A stretch of DNA of 64,000 bases from Thermoproteota archaeon (GCA_013153275.1 JAADER010000062.1:1-64000); one strand, 5' to 3'. Numbered from the stretch's first letter, positions 9,518 through 18,593 are shown. Translations and numbers: made by a program. Notes: generated by a model not told the origin, from the letters alone.

Positions 9518-11289
9518 CAGGTTCTAGGTATGTTCCAGGGTATCGAGCTGTAGGATGGTACAGACATCAGAGCCCAGTAGAAGCCGTAGACTACGAGAAG
9601 AGCAAGCACTAGAGCTACTAGAGTCCTAGAGATCCTGCTCTCGAACATATGTAGAAGACTGAACAGGAACACGCCCACAAATATATGAGGAAAAACGTTA
9701 ATTATGACTCTGAGAGGCTGAGATAGAAATGGAAACAAGGACACGAACAACAGCGTGTCAAGGTAGTTAAGCCTCTCCTTCACATGTGTAAGATAGAGAA
9801 GAGCGCTTATACCGGCAAGATAGAAGAAGAGTACTGAGACAGAGCCCCATACAAACACGTTAAATTGAAACCACATGAAGGACGGTAGCTGAGACACGTG
9901 ACCTGTAGTAACTACACCTATAACCGGCATCGCAACTGACCTCAGAGCCTTAAGATGGTAGAGCAGCCTTGCAGCACCGCACACGGTCGATATCAGTATG
10001 AAGGTCCAGAGCTTTCTCATGGAGGAACCTCTCTTTCGGAGATGTAGAATTATTGCATATATCACGAGCCCAGCAGTAAGCTGAACCCATACCCATGGAT
10101 GTATAAAGAGAACTAGTATAGATATTATACAGGAAAGCACAAAACGAGGAGACCTGACATCTCTAGCAGAGAACAGTAGAATCAGACATATCATGAGAAG
10201 AGATAGAGCAAAGAGATTAGCATGAAAACCACCATAGAGAAACGTTATGAAGCTTATAGATAATGGACATACGAAGGTTGCAAATGCTGCAATGAGATCA
10301 TTCTTAAATATAGCCTTCGTAAAGAAGTATGTAGTGATAGTAAAGAGTATCAGAAGAGGAACAATATGGTACATCGATACTGCCCATATTGGTACCCCAG
10401 CCAGATGTATAAGGTAGAGCAATGTGAGATATATTGGTCTAAGACCCATGTCGGTAACGTATGCATATGCTATACCATGCCTCTCTATCGTCACTAGCCA
10501 CCTATAGTAATAGTATGTGTCCACAGATATGGGGACCCCACTAGGATTTACGAGAGGCGTCAGCGGAAGAACGGGTAGCAGTATAGAGAGAGCAATGCCT
10601 AGATATGTCAGAATCTTGCAGAGACCCCTCCTGTGAGAGCCAGGTTCTACAGAAAGGATGTCTCCATTGTGTCTTGATGTGACTATCCTCATAATTGACA
10701 GAAGGAGGAAGGCGAAGGCTAGGAAAATTGAAAGATCGTTCACAGCTACAGGAACCGCAGCAAGCCAGATCATTCCAGAGGCCGCGAAAAGATACCCTAA
10801 AATGAGATCGAGAAGAACAACGATAGCGAATATACTGAAGAACCTATATAAAGAATCAATAACACCTTTCGATAATTCTCTAAATATTGTATAACCATAG
10901 AGAATAATCAACACTACAATCACAAATTGCTGAACAAAATTAACAACAGGTACGAATAAGCTCGGAAGATCAACGATAAGGCTCAAAATAACGTATATCA
11001 AGCTCATAGATATTCTCCTATCTCGAAACTCTACAAATCCTAAGATAGCAAGACAGACAAGAGCGAGGCCAATGAGTACTCTCGAGTCTATATAACAGCT
11101 GAAGCTTTTTCCCGATAATAGGTAGTATGTTATGTCTAAGTTAAAATGTCTATATATTATTGATACAATATATATAACTCTCTTATATAATACATATGAA
11201 ACTCCGAAGAGCGACACCGAGAATAGTATCAATGATGTAACTATCACTATCGATGCTAGTACAGCTTTAGTAATTGCTTCTTTTTTCAC
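9514..11289 (-). CDS. Polytopic membrane protein, possible GT-C glycosyltransferase
   Basis: A 591-residue protein made mostly of hydrophobic helices, perhaps 13 or more. Between membrane segments is a loop with SVDTYYYYRW and MGLRPIYLTLLY, resembling the acidic external loop of GT-C type glycosyltransferases and oligosaccharyltransferase-like enzymes that use dolichol-linked sugars. No clear WWDYG motif is visible, so the activity is only a suggestion. Its 3' end overlaps the convergent serine kinase gene by four bases, and its start overlaps the end of the upstream THUMP gene by 23 bases, so it is probably co-transcribed with that gene. Confidence 0.55.
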   Translation of the reverse strand: MKKEAITKAVLASIVIVTSLILFSVSLFGVSYVLYKRVIYIVSIIYRHFNLDITYYLLSGKSFSCYIDSRVLIGLALVCLAILGFVEFRDRRISMSLIYVILSLIVDLPSLFVPVVNFVQQFVIVVLIILYGYTIFRELSKGVIDSLYRFFSIFAIVVLLDLILGYLFAASGMIWLAAVPVAVNDLSIFLAFAFLLLSIMRIVTSRHNGDILSVEPGSHRRGLCKILTYLGIALSILLPVLPLTPLVNPSGVPISVDTYYYYRWLVTIERHGIAYAYVTDMGLRPIYLTLLYLIHLAGVPIWAVSMYHIVPLLILFTITTYFFTKAIFKNDLIAAFATFVCPLSISFITFLYGGFHANLFALSLLMICLILLFSARDVRSPRFVLSCIISILVLFIHPWVWVQLTAGLVIYAIILHLRKRGSSMRKLWTFILISTVCGAARLLYHLKALRSVAMPVIGVVTTGHVSQLPSFMWFQFNVFVWGSVSVLFFYLAGISALLYLTHVKERLNYLDTLLFVSLFPFLSQPLRVIINVFPHIFVGVFLFSLLHMFESRISRTLVALVLALLVVYGFYWALMSVPSYSSIPWNIPRTC

Positions 11290-12400
11290 GCTTTCTCATA
11301 TGGTGTGTAACATATTTTTCAAGTATTCCCGCCTCCTCTAATGCTGATACTATTCCTATCACGGTCGAAGTTATAGCATAATCAGTCGATATTGTTACCT
11401 GAGGTATCAGGTCTACTACTAGGGTAGCAAACCTGAATATTCCTACAGGTATTCCCTCTCTAGCACCTACAAGAATATGCACTCTATCACTCTTCTTAAA
11501 TATCTCTGCAAGCTTATCCTTAACATGCATCACATACTCGCCTTTTGGATCTGTAACGATTATTGGTTCATCCTTATGTTCTCTCACGTACTGAAATAGC
11601 TCGTACACGCTCACAGGAACCTTATGTACGGGTCTTCCATAGCATCTTCTCTGTATATCGTATCTGGACTCTATACCCTCAATAACGCCCTCTAAGAAGC
11701 TTACAAGCTCTCTAGCACTCACGGGTCTGTAATGAGCAACATATAGTTCACCTATCTCAAAAGTCTGTACTGCTCTTCCAATTCTCTCACCCATCTTTCT
11801 ACATGCTTCAAGAGGTCCGGTGTACGGCATCTGGACGATAACCATCTTCCTCAGTATAGGGAGAGGAAGTGGCTTCCCAGGTCTAAGCTTCCTATACTCT
11901 TCTTCGCCCGGTACAACACATATTGCAGCTATATCATCAAATATCTCTACGTATATAGCCTTACTAGGGCACTCAAGATCAACTTCGGCCCCAGTCGCCT
12001 CCTGTACCACTTTACCTGCAAGAACGTTGACATCCACAGACGTGAAGTCATGTTTCCCTCTTCTATTGGTCCTTATTGCAAAGGTGTCTCCAGGCTTTAT
12101 GACTTGAGACGCGATCTCTCTCACTGCCTCGCATATGTCCTGTAGTCTTGCTGGAACTATCTTGTACGCTACCAGCACGTGAGAGGCTTCCGGTACCTCT
12201 CTCTTTATGATCTCAGCAGCTTCAAACTTTCTATCTCCTAGCCCGGAGACGAACACTATTCCCAGCCATCTGTCGGTGTCCACTATGACCTTAGGATTGA
12301 AGCCATGGTTTCTGAGCACCTCCTCTATATGCGATGCAGCAATCTTCTCCATCTCCTTAGGTACCTTCACAATTAGGTCGAACATCATAGATCTGACCAC
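11267..12400 (-). CDS. THUMP domain plus SPOUT-like RNA methyltransferase
   Basis: A 377-residue protein. The N-terminal half contains a ferredoxin-like and THUMP region (ending near GKVVQEATGAEVDLECP) that binds RNA. The C-terminal 160 residues look like a SPOUT fold, with ILVGAREGIPVGIFR and a late VTISTDYAIT segment in the place of the knotted SAM-binding loop. Archaeal THUMP-SPOUT proteins are predicted RNA methyltransferases with unassigned targets. It overlaps the following membrane-protein gene. ATG codons at positions 1, 5 and 6 compete for the start. SAM binding is inferred from topology, not from a short signature. Confidence 0.7.
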   Translation of the reverse strand: MVRSMMFDLIVKVPKEMEKIAASHIEEVLRNHGFNPKVIVDTDRWLGIVFVSGLGDRKFEAAEIIKREVPEASHVLVAYKIVPARLQDICEAVREIASQVIKPGDTFAIRTNRRGKHDFTSVDVNVLAGKVVQEATGAEVDLECPSKAIYVEIFDDIAAICVVPGEEEYRKLRPGKPLPLPILRKMVIVQMPYTGPLEACRKMGERIGRAVQTFEIGELYVAHYRPVSARELVSFLEGVIEGIESRYDIQRRCYGRPVHKVPVSVYELFQYVREHKDEPIIVTDPKGEYVMHVKDKLAEIFKKSDRVHILVGAREGIPVGIFRFATLVVDLIPQVTISTDYAITSTVIGIVSALEEAGILEKYVTHHMRKREKRSNY

Positions 12401-12470
12401 GAGGCTCTATTAAACTGAGATGCGGTGATGTATTTCTCTTTATTGTACGTTTATTCGCATAAACGTTGTA

Positions 12471-13286
12471 CTAATAGGATGAGAAGAGCATAGATATCAG
12501 ATTGATCACGGAGATGCATAGTACTATTCCTCCAACTATCATAAGTATTCCTCCAATGGTTGCTATCTGGTAGAGTAGACCTCCTATCATGGACGCGGTA
12601 GACGTCATGTAGTATCCTAGTATTATCACGAATATTGCACAAGTTATGAACCCTATCACCTTGAGCACCCTAGATACGACACTTGCAACATCGTTCTCGC
12701 CAAACAGTATCTCTATGAGGTTTCCCACAGATGCTATCAGGACTCCGACGAAGAGTATTGTCAATGCTCCTCCGGTAACTAGTGATAGACACGATGCTAT
12801 TATAGCCAGCACGGTCCCTGTAGTGGAGCTAGCATCGTTAATGAGGATGTTAGCAGCTATCGGATACATTATTGCTCCAGCTATGAGAGCTAGCACCGTA
12901 GTTGTGGAGGTGTTAACCATGAACATGTCTATTATGTATGTCATTATTGATGGAGTTGGAAGCCCGATAAGATATATTATTGCGAGAAATATTATTATTA
13001 CCGAGAACATGGTAACAGTCTTAACGACAGTCTCCTCAGGAAGGAGACCGCTCCTCCTGTACTCATTAGAGACGTCGACTATTAGAAGGCCGAAGAAGGC
13101 CATAACTATTAGATAAGCAATGGTGAGAACGTCTCCTAGGCTCACGTGAAGTCTGATGATGTCTAGCAGAGTTGAGAATACTGGAGGTATTGAGAACAGT
13201 AGGAATCCAAGACCGACGAGCGTGCCTGCAATGCAGCCTAGCTCCTTCTCTCTGATTATTCTGTACACGTATTCGTAACAAGACAA
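12471..13286 (-). CDS. Integral membrane protein of unknown function
   Basis: A 271-residue protein with about seven or eight hydrophobic helices and short loops rich in S and T. The N-terminal 15 residues are charged and likely cytoplasmic. There are no transporter, protease or redox motifs that I recognise. It is encoded alone, divergent from ribosomal protein L6 with only 39 bases between the two starts. They therefore share a promoter region containing an AAATATTTAATAA element. Codon use is like its neighbours, with no sign of transfer. Confidence 0.6.
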   Translation of the reverse strand: MSCYEYVYRIIREKELGCIAGTLVGLGFLLFSIPPVFSTLLDIIRLHVSLGDVLTIAYLIVMAFFGLLIVDVSNEYRRSGLLPEETVVKTVTMFSVIIIFLAIIYLIGLPTPSIMTYIIDMFMVNTSTTTVLALIAGAIMYPIAANILINDASSTTGTVLAIIASCLSLVTGGALTILFVGVLIASVGNLIEILFGENDVASVVSRVLKVIGFITCAIFVIILGYYMTSTASMIGGLLYQIATIGGILMIVGGIVLCISVINLISMLFSSY

Positions 13287-13325
13287 ATATTTAATAAGCC
13301 TTTTGTAAGAGGAGGATGGATAAGG

Positions 13326-13907
13326 ATGAAGGTTCCGTACGTTAGAGAAGAAGTTGAGATACCTCCAGGAGTAGATGTACAGGTCGAGTCGAACGGCAGA
13401 CTCATAGTCAAGGTGAAGGGTCCGCTAGGAGAGCTTGTCAAGGACTTTGGCAGTGTTCCAATAATGGTCAGAAGAGAGGACAATAAGCTCGTTCTCGAGA
13501 CGTATTTTGCGAGAAAGTTCGAGAGAGCACTAGTAGGGACGATAGCCTCTAGAATAAGGAACATGATAAAGGGAGTCACAAAAGGATGGAGATACAAGCT
13601 CAAGATAGTGTACTCTCACTTCCCAATAATGGTTAAAGTACAGGGAGACAAGCTCATAATAGAGAACCTTCTTGGAAGAAAGGACAAGATAGTGCTACAG
13701 ATACCTAAGGGAATCAAGGTCCAGGTAACGAAGGACGACATAATAGTCGAGGGAATAGATAGAGACCTCGTAAGCCAGTTCGCAGCAAACATAGAGGAAG
13801 CAACAACACTGAGAGGAGATGAGAGACCATGCCCACACGGAAGAGAGGGAGGTCCGGGAGTGCTCGATGGAATATACGTATACGCTGTAGAGCACGTCAA
13901 GGCGTAA
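13326..13907 (+). CDS. rpl6: Large subunit ribosomal protein L6 (uL6)
   Basis: A 193-residue protein matching archaeal L6p along its length: IPPGVDVQVESNGRLIVKVKGPLGEL near the start is the family N-terminus (quoted here in part), and IVLQIPKGIKVQV with VSQFAANIEEAT marks the second repeat. It binds 23S rRNA near the sarcin-ricin loop. A purine-rich GAGGAGG precedes the start. The gene stands alone; in most archaea it sits between S8 and L32e in the spc operon. Solitary ribosomal genes are typical of Thermoproteales. Its 3' end overlaps the convergent NAD kinase gene by 11 bases. Confidence 0.95.
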   Translation: MKVPYVREEVEIPPGVDVQVESNGRLIVKVKGPLGELVKDFGSVPIMVRREDNKLVLETYFARKFERALVGTIASRIRNMIKGVTKGWRYKLKIVYSHFPIMVKVQGDKLIIENLLGRKDKIVLQIPKGIKVQVTKDDIIVEGIDRDLVSQFAANIEEATTLRGDERPCPHGREGGPGVLDGIYVYAVEHVKA

Positions 13908-14691
13908 ACAGTCTCCTCCTCAACCTATCATAGAACCTGTAGCTGCGAGTACGTACAAAACGGACAGACCTGTCAGCCCTATCGACAACTATCCTCTGAG
14001 ACCTACCATAGAGAATACCATCACAGACAATCATGCAGTCTCCCCGTGACTCCACTATAACCCTGACATCCATGGGATGTACAATAGGTACAAGAGCTGG
14101 AGAGAAAGGGGCAACAGGAATTATCACCTTAACAGTCTGAATCCTATAATCAACAACAGGACCACCAAGAGCAAGAAGATACGCAGTAGAACCGGTAGGC
14201 GTGGCAACGATCACACCATCCATACGTCCCTGAAGAACCACCTCTCCACTAGGCTCGGTAACATAGAACTCAACTATCTTGCCAGGATTAACGTATCTCA
14301 TAACAACTTCATTCAGCGTTACTATCCTCTCATTGTCCATATACGTATATATGAGAGCCCTCTCATCTATGGCAAATCTACCGTTTCTAAGATCCTCAAA
14401 AATTTCTCTACTGAGCTCCTCTACTGTTATGTCAGCAAAGAAGTTTACTTTACCCGTACCTATATGCAGTATAGGTATATTAAGAATATTATCCTTCATA
14501 AAGGTCTCATCATGCACGTACTGAAGTATTGATCCGTCACCTCCAAGCACTATAACCACGTCAGGTCTCGGATCCAGCTCACATATTCTGACGTCTATTC
14601 CCACATCTCTACATAGACTAACAATCTTGTCTATATACTGTCTATCCCTGTCCCTATAATAGATCAATGATGCAAGCTCTATCTGTCTCAT
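13897..14691 (-). CDS. nadK: NAD kinase
   Basis: A 264-residue ATP- or polyphosphate-dependent kinase that makes NADP from NAD. The GGDGS motif (about residues 50-54) holds the catalytic aspartate, NEVV binds the adenosine ribose, and DGVIVATPTGSTAYLLALGG is the conserved glycine-rich loop. Length is normal for the archaeal enzyme. It lies between L6 (convergent, overlapping) and a divergent zinc-ribbon gene 45 bases away. It provides NADP, and the NAD(P)H repair enzyme encoded at 59014 works on the same pool. Confidence 0.93.
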   Translation of the reverse strand: MRQIELASLIYYRDRDRQYIDKIVSLCRDVGIDVRICELDPRPDVVIVLGGDGSILQYVHDETFMKDNILNIPILHIGTGKVNFFADITVEELSREIFEDLRNGRFAIDERALIYTYMDNERIVTLNEVVMRYVNPGKIVEFYVTEPSGEVVLQGRMDGVIVATPTGSTAYLLALGGPVVDYRIQTVKVIIPVAPFSPALVPIVHPMDVRVIVESRGDCMIVCDGILYGRSQRIVVDRADRSVRFVRTRSYRFYDRLRRRLFTP

Positions 14692-14736
14692 ACATGTGAC
14701 TATAGTTAAAAAGATATGACTAATATGTGATACGTC

Positions 14737-15060
14737 ATGTCATGTCCAAAATGTGGCTCTACAGACATAGCTATCTCGGGAACAGAGTCACTCACTTTCA
14801 GGTGTAAAAGATGTGGACATACATGGTCAGTAGAGCAGAAGAACCTCGCAATAGTTAACACACCCTCTGGACCAGTACACTGGACAGTTCACACATATTA
14901 TAAGGAGCTTGCATTACAGGACGCGATAGATATGATAATAAATAATAAAGATATTAACACAATAGTTGAAGAACTTAAGAAAAACTACTCGAAATATCTC
15001 TCGGAAGAGGATATTAGAAAGATAGTAGAAAAAGCTAGAAAAATAGCCCAATACCTATAG
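14737..15060 (+). CDS. Small zinc-ribbon protein
   Basis: A 107-residue protein. Residues 3-26 form a C4 zinc ribbon (CPKC...CKRC). The remainder has a short beta section (GPVHWTVHTY) and two charged helices. A TTAAAAAG element is centred about 28 bases ahead of the ATG, which suggests a leaderless transcript. The ribbon resembles those in transcription or RNA-binding proteins, but the family is not recognised. It is divergent from NAD kinase and converges with trmY, ending two bases short of it. Confidence 0.65.
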   Translation: MSCPKCGSTDIAISGTESLTFRCKRCGHTWSVEQKNLAIVNTPSGPVHWTVHTYYKELALQDAIDMIINNKDINTIVEELKKNYSKYLSEEDIRKIVEKARKIAQYL

Positions 15061-15062
15061 AA

Positions 15063-15575
15063 CTATCTTAGAGATCTATCACATATTATATTAACCACCA
15101 CAACCTCCTGCTCCGGCCTCATGCTCTCTCCAAACACGACCTGCATATGATCGACCTCGAGAGAGCCTAGATACCCAGTAATGTACATGAACGCTCTTAA
15201 ACTAGAGAATGCTCTCATAACATCTATACCAACGTTAGATCTTGCAAGAACCTTATCAACTTTGAACTTCTTAACCACATCTCTAAGACTTACATCTCTA
15301 TCTATGAACACACCCGTATGAGGTCTTCTATGTCTGCTCTTGAGAGCCTTCTTTATGATTCCCCATGCTGATGCTTCGTCTGCTCTCAACTGTCTTATCT
15401 CTGAACCGTATAGTGAGATCAAGGTTCTATTATCTTTAAGGTATATGCATGATACTGCATCTTTTCGTACAGAGCGTGATATTAATAATGATGATACAAC
15501 AAATCTAGATGCAATACCTTTTCTTCTATATACGCTCTCCATATCTGTTACTAGAACAAACACTCTCATTCGCAA
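15063..15575 (-). CDS. trmY: tRNA pseudouridine-54 N1-methyltransferase, TrmY-like
   Basis: A 170-residue protein. The segment LYGSEIRQLRADEASAWGII is a close match to the TrmY signature GSELRxLxPDE followed by IKKAL, part of the SPOUT SAM-binding region. Upstream, SSLLISRSVRKDAV corresponds to the helix carrying the conserved R. TrmY converts pseudouridine 54 in the tRNA T-loop to N1-methylpseudouridine, the archaeal substitute for m5U54. It is somewhat shorter than the usual roughly 200 residues, and the N-terminal glycine-rich loop is weak. The gene is divergent from AK6, with 36 bases between starts. Confidence 0.75.
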   Translation of the reverse strand: MRMRVFVLVTDMESVYRRKGIASRFVVSSLLISRSVRKDAVSCIYLKDNRTLISLYGSEIRQLRADEASAWGIIKKALKSRHRRPHTGVFIDRDVSLRDVVKKFKVDKVLARSNVGIDVMRAFSSLRAFMYITGYLGSLEVDHMQVVFGESMRPEQEVVVVNIICDRSLR

Positions 15576-15611
15576 AGTTAGGAAAATATTGAGCTCAACT
15601 TAAAGGTTCCT

Positions 15612-16220
15612 GTGAGAGTAATTGTAACAGGAACTCCCGGCACTGGAAAGACAACTGTAGGGAAAAGGCTGTCTGAGATACTTAACTACGTCTATGTTAA
15701 TCTTAACGAGGAGCTTATACGTAGAGGAGCGTGCACTTATAATCCCATACTAGATACATATGAGGTGATGGATAGAGAGATTGCAGAGAGGATTGCAGAT
15801 GAGGTTATTGAAATCTCTAGAAATCTAGTGATAGATACTATTGCATTATCAGTGATCGATCCTGATAAGGTTGATCTAGTCATAGTGCTGCGATTACATC
15901 CTCTAGAGCTTTTTAAACGCTTAAAATATACCAAAATGTGGAAAGGAACAAAATTATGTAGTAACGTGATGGCTGAAGTACTTGACTACTTTCTTATAGA
16001 GGCTGTCGATTGTTTTGGAGAGGAGAAGGTAGCAGAAGTTGATACTACCGGTAAGTCCGTGGAGGAGGTTGTTGATGAGTGTCTAAGCATTATTTATGGA
16101 AAAAAGGAGAGGAGAAGAGGCATCGTGTCCTGGCTCTCTCTTCTTGATCCCGATGTTGTTGCTAGACTGGACATGTGTGCTAGGGGTGAGGTATCGGATG
16201 ATGTTCTAGTAGTCGGCTGA
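15612..16220 (+). CDS. Adenylate kinase AK6/Fap7 homologue
   Basis: A 202-residue P-loop kinase. The Walker A GTPGTGKTTVGKRL is at residues 7-20. The NMP-binding part is short and the lid is reduced, with RLKYTKMWKG in the usual place and VMAEVLDYFLIEAVD following, as in AK6/Fap7 proteins (COG1936). These act as adenylate kinases or ATPases in small-subunit rRNA maturation with S11. The last 35 residues (after the YGKKERRRG segment) extend beyond the core. The end overlaps the convergent gene at 16206 by 15 bases. Confidence 0.85.
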   Translation: MRVIVTGTPGTGKTTVGKRLSEILNYVYVNLNEELIRRGACTYNPILDTYEVMDREIAERIADEVIEISRNLVIDTIALSVIDPDKVDLVIVLRLHPLELFKRLKYTKMWKGTKLCSNVMAEVLDYFLIEAVDCFGEEKVAEVDTTGKSVEEVVDECLSIIYGKKERRRGIVSWLSLLDPDVVARLDMCARGEVSDDVLVVG

Positions 16221-16604
16221 TGCTTTGCGTGCTAGTTTACGTATCTCGAATAGTAGTATACGGTTCCACCCGAATCTCTCTAATCTCTTGACTATGTGTC
16301 TAAGTGCTCCGCTCCCGAAGGATAGTATGAGCACCTTAACCGCTTTTCCTTCCTCGTCTATGTATAGTCTTATGAGGATGCTTTTCTTGCTGACTTCTGC
16401 TATGTAGTCGACTGTCTGCAGGTTTGCTGGTATGTATTTCCGGAACTCTTTCTCTACTGTCTCTATGTGTTTCAGGTACTCTTCTGGGAGGCTCTCTACC
16501 TCTACTATGTTCTTCACGCCGGCTATCTGTAGTTCCAGCAGCACTACGTCAGGATCTTTTCTCAGCTCAAATACTGCTATACCATATACTCTAATTGCTG
16601 ACAC
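16206..16604 (-). CDS. Hypothetical protein
   Basis: A 132-residue cytoplasmic protein, mixed alpha/beta, with no signal peptide or cysteine motif. A TTTTTAATAAAC element sits about 25 bases upstream of its start on this strand, supporting expression from its own promoter. It overlaps the end of the convergent AK6 gene and is divergent from the next pair. I do not recognise the family. The strand-helix order with a C-terminal basic helix (IRKLARKASADY) would suit nucleic-acid binding, but that is a guess. Confidence 0.55.
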   Translation of the reverse strand: MSAIRVYGIAVFELRKDPDVVLLELQIAGVKNIVEVESLPEEYLKHIETVEKEFRKYIPANLQTVDYIAEVSKKSILIRLYIDEEGKAVKVLILSFGSGALRHIVKRLERFGWNRILLFEIRKLARKASADY

Positions 16605-16685
16605 CCGACCTACCTATACCTTCGTTTATTAAAAAGCTTTTTGTTACTAATACCCGTATCCTCTACTAGTCTATACTGCAAGGGG

Positions 16686-16693
16686 TATATAAA
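16686..16693 (+). promoter_or_regulatory. TATA box of the 16736-17540 gene pair
   Basis: TATATAAA preceded by a purine-rich AAGGGG that could be a BRE. The predicted start of transcription is near 16716, leaving a leader of about 20 bases with GGGGAGAG just before the ATG at 16736. Confidence 0.6.
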
Positions 16694-16735
16694 GGATACA
16701 GTCAATAACGGAATGTATACAGACGTGGGGAGAGA

Positions 16736-17233
16736 ATGGCTTATATTTTCCATACTGGAAGTATAAGGCTAGAAGAGCAGGCCATGACAAAGATACTTCT
16801 AGATCCTCAAGAAGAGTATATAATACTTCCTGTAAGGATAGTAGAGAAGCTTGTGAGATATGCGCTCACGCTATGTCAGGACAGGTGCCCTACAGAGAGA
16901 GACCCAGAGACATGTATGTACCTTGTGAAGCTCTGCAAGATCCTCGGACTTGGAGGACCACCATGTCTAGAAGAGTATGAGAACTTCTCTCCGGTAACCT
17001 TCAGGACAGTGATAAGAGATATAGAGAGAAAGTACGGTATGAGAATAGAGGAGTTTCTAAGAAAAATGAGGAGCAGGGGACCGAGAAGTCTCGAAGAGAA
17101 TACAGATCTCATGGAGGCGGAGTTCGCTCTAGGAGTGATCAAGGCTCTCTCCCGTAGAGCACACATATACGTGGTTAAGGGATCTGACATAAGGATAAGC
17201 GTGGAGAAGGAGACCCAGAGACATGGTACATAA
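16736..17233 (+). CDS. Hypothetical cysteine-containing protein
   Basis: A 165-residue soluble protein with no recognised family. Five cysteines cluster in the first half (LCQDRCPTERDPETC, KLC, GPPC), which could bind a metal. The second half is helical and basic (RKMRSRGPRSLEENTD). A good TATA box and purine-rich leader precede the ATG; a second ATG at 16784 is possible. The end overlaps the next gene by 11 bases in another frame, so both are probably made from one mRNA. Confidence 0.6.
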   Translation: MAYIFHTGSIRLEEQAMTKILLDPQEEYIILPVRIVEKLVRYALTLCQDRCPTERDPETCMYLVKLCKILGLGGPPCLEEYENFSPVTFRTVIRDIERKYGMRIEEFLRKMRSRGPRSLEENTDLMEAEFALGVIKALSRRAHIYVVKGSDIRISVEKETQRHGT

Positions 17234-17540
17234 TAGTACGCTAGTACTAATATATGTTGACAAGCGTAGAAAGATAAGATTCGAAATAGACGTGGACTGC
17301 CTATCAGAGATAGTGAAGGATCTACTAGATCTGGAGAACGTGTTCGACATAGCATCACACATAGGGCTCATAGTGCAGACACTTCTCGAGAAGATAGATG
17401 AGGGATATCAGCCACGTAGAGCCATATACTCAGCACTGTATGTGCTTCTCCAGGATCTCGGAGTGAGAAAATACTTCGACTTCGCTGAGAGAGTAGACAA
17501 GGCATCAAGATGCGTCACATATAGTGAGCTGAAAGATTAG
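17223..17540 (+). CDS. Hypothetical protein, second gene of the pair
   Basis: A 105-residue, mainly helical soluble protein. It begins with a short beta hairpin (LVLIYVDKRRKIRFEIDV) followed by three or four amphipathic helices. Its start lies inside the end of the previous gene, so translation is coupled. No family is recognised. Its end overlaps the convergent small gene at 17537 by four bases. Confidence 0.6.
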   Translation: MVHNSTLVLIYVDKRRKIRFEIDVDCLSEIVKDLLDLENVFDIASHIGLIVQTLLEKIDEGYQPRRAIYSALYVLLQDLGVRKYFDFAERVDKASRCVTYSELKD

Positions 17541-17821
17541 GTACCTGTAGACGCGATCCTGCATAGGAGCTCATGGACGAGCTTCCTGATCTCCTCGAGA
17601 GAGCAAGTCTTAGGGCGAACCATGACCACTCTGCCGTCATATGCTATCCACATTCTATCGACACCAAATCTCACATGTACTACTTGATCACCAACCTTAA
17701 CTGAGGCATCCCAGGATGAGCCTTCTAAAACGACCTTCGATATATCAGGATCGAGGATAGAGACCTCGAATATCCTATGACTAAGCTTGACTCTCCTAAT
17801 CATCATTATCTCAGCTCTCAC
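17537..17821 (-). CDS. Small hypothetical protein
   Basis: A 94-residue protein, mostly beta-strands followed by one C-terminal helix with a cysteine (LVHELLCRIAS). No known motif. It lies 21 bases downstream of the YkgJ-like gene on the same strand, so it is probably the second gene of that transcript. Codon use is normal for the region. Confidence 0.5.
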   Translation of the reverse strand: MRAEIMMIRRVKLSHRIFEVSILDPDISKVVLEGSSWDASVKVGDQVVHVRFGVDRMWIAYDGRVVMVRPKTCSLEEIRKLVHELLCRIASTGT

Positions 17822-17841
17822 AGAACATATAGGACAACTAG

Positions 17842-18504
17842 TTAAAATAAGTAGCTGTACATGATCTCGACATTACGTATAGCATGCTCCCTAAACTTCT
17901 CTAGACTGCCATCGACGGAGCACCTCCTGAGCTGAGATAGCACAAGCATAACATGTTCTTTTCTCCTCAAATCCGATAAAGAAGACCAACACTTAAACAA
18001 CCTGCAGAACGAAGGTCTAACAGGATATATAACACATCTCGTAACACACCTCTCCTCCTCACCTAGGAAAGGACAAGGACGTAGAAACCGCACATGTGCG
18101 TTCCATATAACAAAAAGCTGAACGTCAGACACGATATTGATGTCAGAGATCTTCGAGAAATAGTTAACAATGACATCACGATAAGAGGAAGACATCATTA
18201 ACGCAGCATCCTCAAGCGTGATACAGGGAGCACCATTAACACAACAGAGCCCACACCTGACACACAGATCATACTTATCCAAAAACTCATCAACAATATT
18301 TAAAACATCACGACCAAAAGACCTCTCAATAAAATCGAAAAACCTACTAAAACTATCAAAAGATAATGAGCTACCCCTCACATTAACATATATCTCAGTA
18401 AATGGAGCACAATCCTTAAGATATCTCTTAACATCAACATGAATACTAACCCTCCCTCTAATCACATCAAAGCAACATCTCTTTAAGAGATCTCTCACAA
18501 ACAC
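17842..18504 (-). CDS. YkgJ-family CxxCxxCC protein
   Basis: A 220-residue protein. The motif CVRCGLCCVNGAPCITLED at about residue 95 is the metal-chelating signature of the YkgJ/Fli B-like family. It is completed downstream by CPFLG...CVTRCVIY and RPSFCRLF. These proteins are thought to bind zinc or an iron-sulfur cluster; their substrates are mostly unknown. The N-terminal 90 residues have no counterpart that I recognise. The start at 18504 is close to a symmetric TATATAAT element, so a slightly later start is possible. Confidence 0.75.
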   Translation of the reverse strand: MFVRDLLKRCCFDVIRGRVSIHVDVKRYLKDCAPFTEIYVNVRGSSLSFDSFSRFFDFIERSFGRDVLNIVDEFLDKYDLCVRCGLCCVNGAPCITLEDAALMMSSSYRDVIVNYFSKISDINIVSDVQLFVIWNAHVRFLRPCPFLGEEERCVTRCVIYPVRPSFCRLFKCWSSLSDLRRKEHVMLVLSQLRRCSVDGSLEKFREHAIRNVEIMYSYLF

Positions 18505-18510
18505 CCAACA

Positions 18511-18518
18511 TATATAAT
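18511..18518. promoter_or_regulatory. Symmetric TATA element between the YkgJ gene and a C/D sRNA
   Basis: TATATAAT is nearly palindromic. Counting 26 bases rightward from its centre gives about 18541, four bases before the C box of the sRNA at 18545. Leftward it could also serve the YkgJ gene. Confidence 0.5.
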
Positions 18519-18544
18519 AGAGACAGAAAAATAAACATTAACGA

Positions 18545-18593
18545 ATGATGAGAAAAGGGCCTCAGACCAAATGAAGAAACCTCGTTGAACTGA
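18545..18593 (+). ncRNA. Box C/D sRNA candidate
   Basis: Order and spacing fit a dual guide: C ATGATGA (18545-18551), 11 nt guide GAAAAGGGCCT, D' CAGA (18563-18566), 4 nt spacer, C' ATGAAGA (18571-18577, one mismatch), 12 nt guide AACCTCGTTGAA, D CTGA (18590-18593). A TATA element is centred 30 bases upstream of the C box. No strong terminal stem is seen. Targets could not be assigned without the rRNA sequences. Confidence 0.68.

Noticed and set aside
16199-16220. ATGATGT followed by CTGA at the end of the AK6 gene as a C/D sRNA
   Set aside because: Only C and one D-like box are present; no C' and D follow at usable distances.
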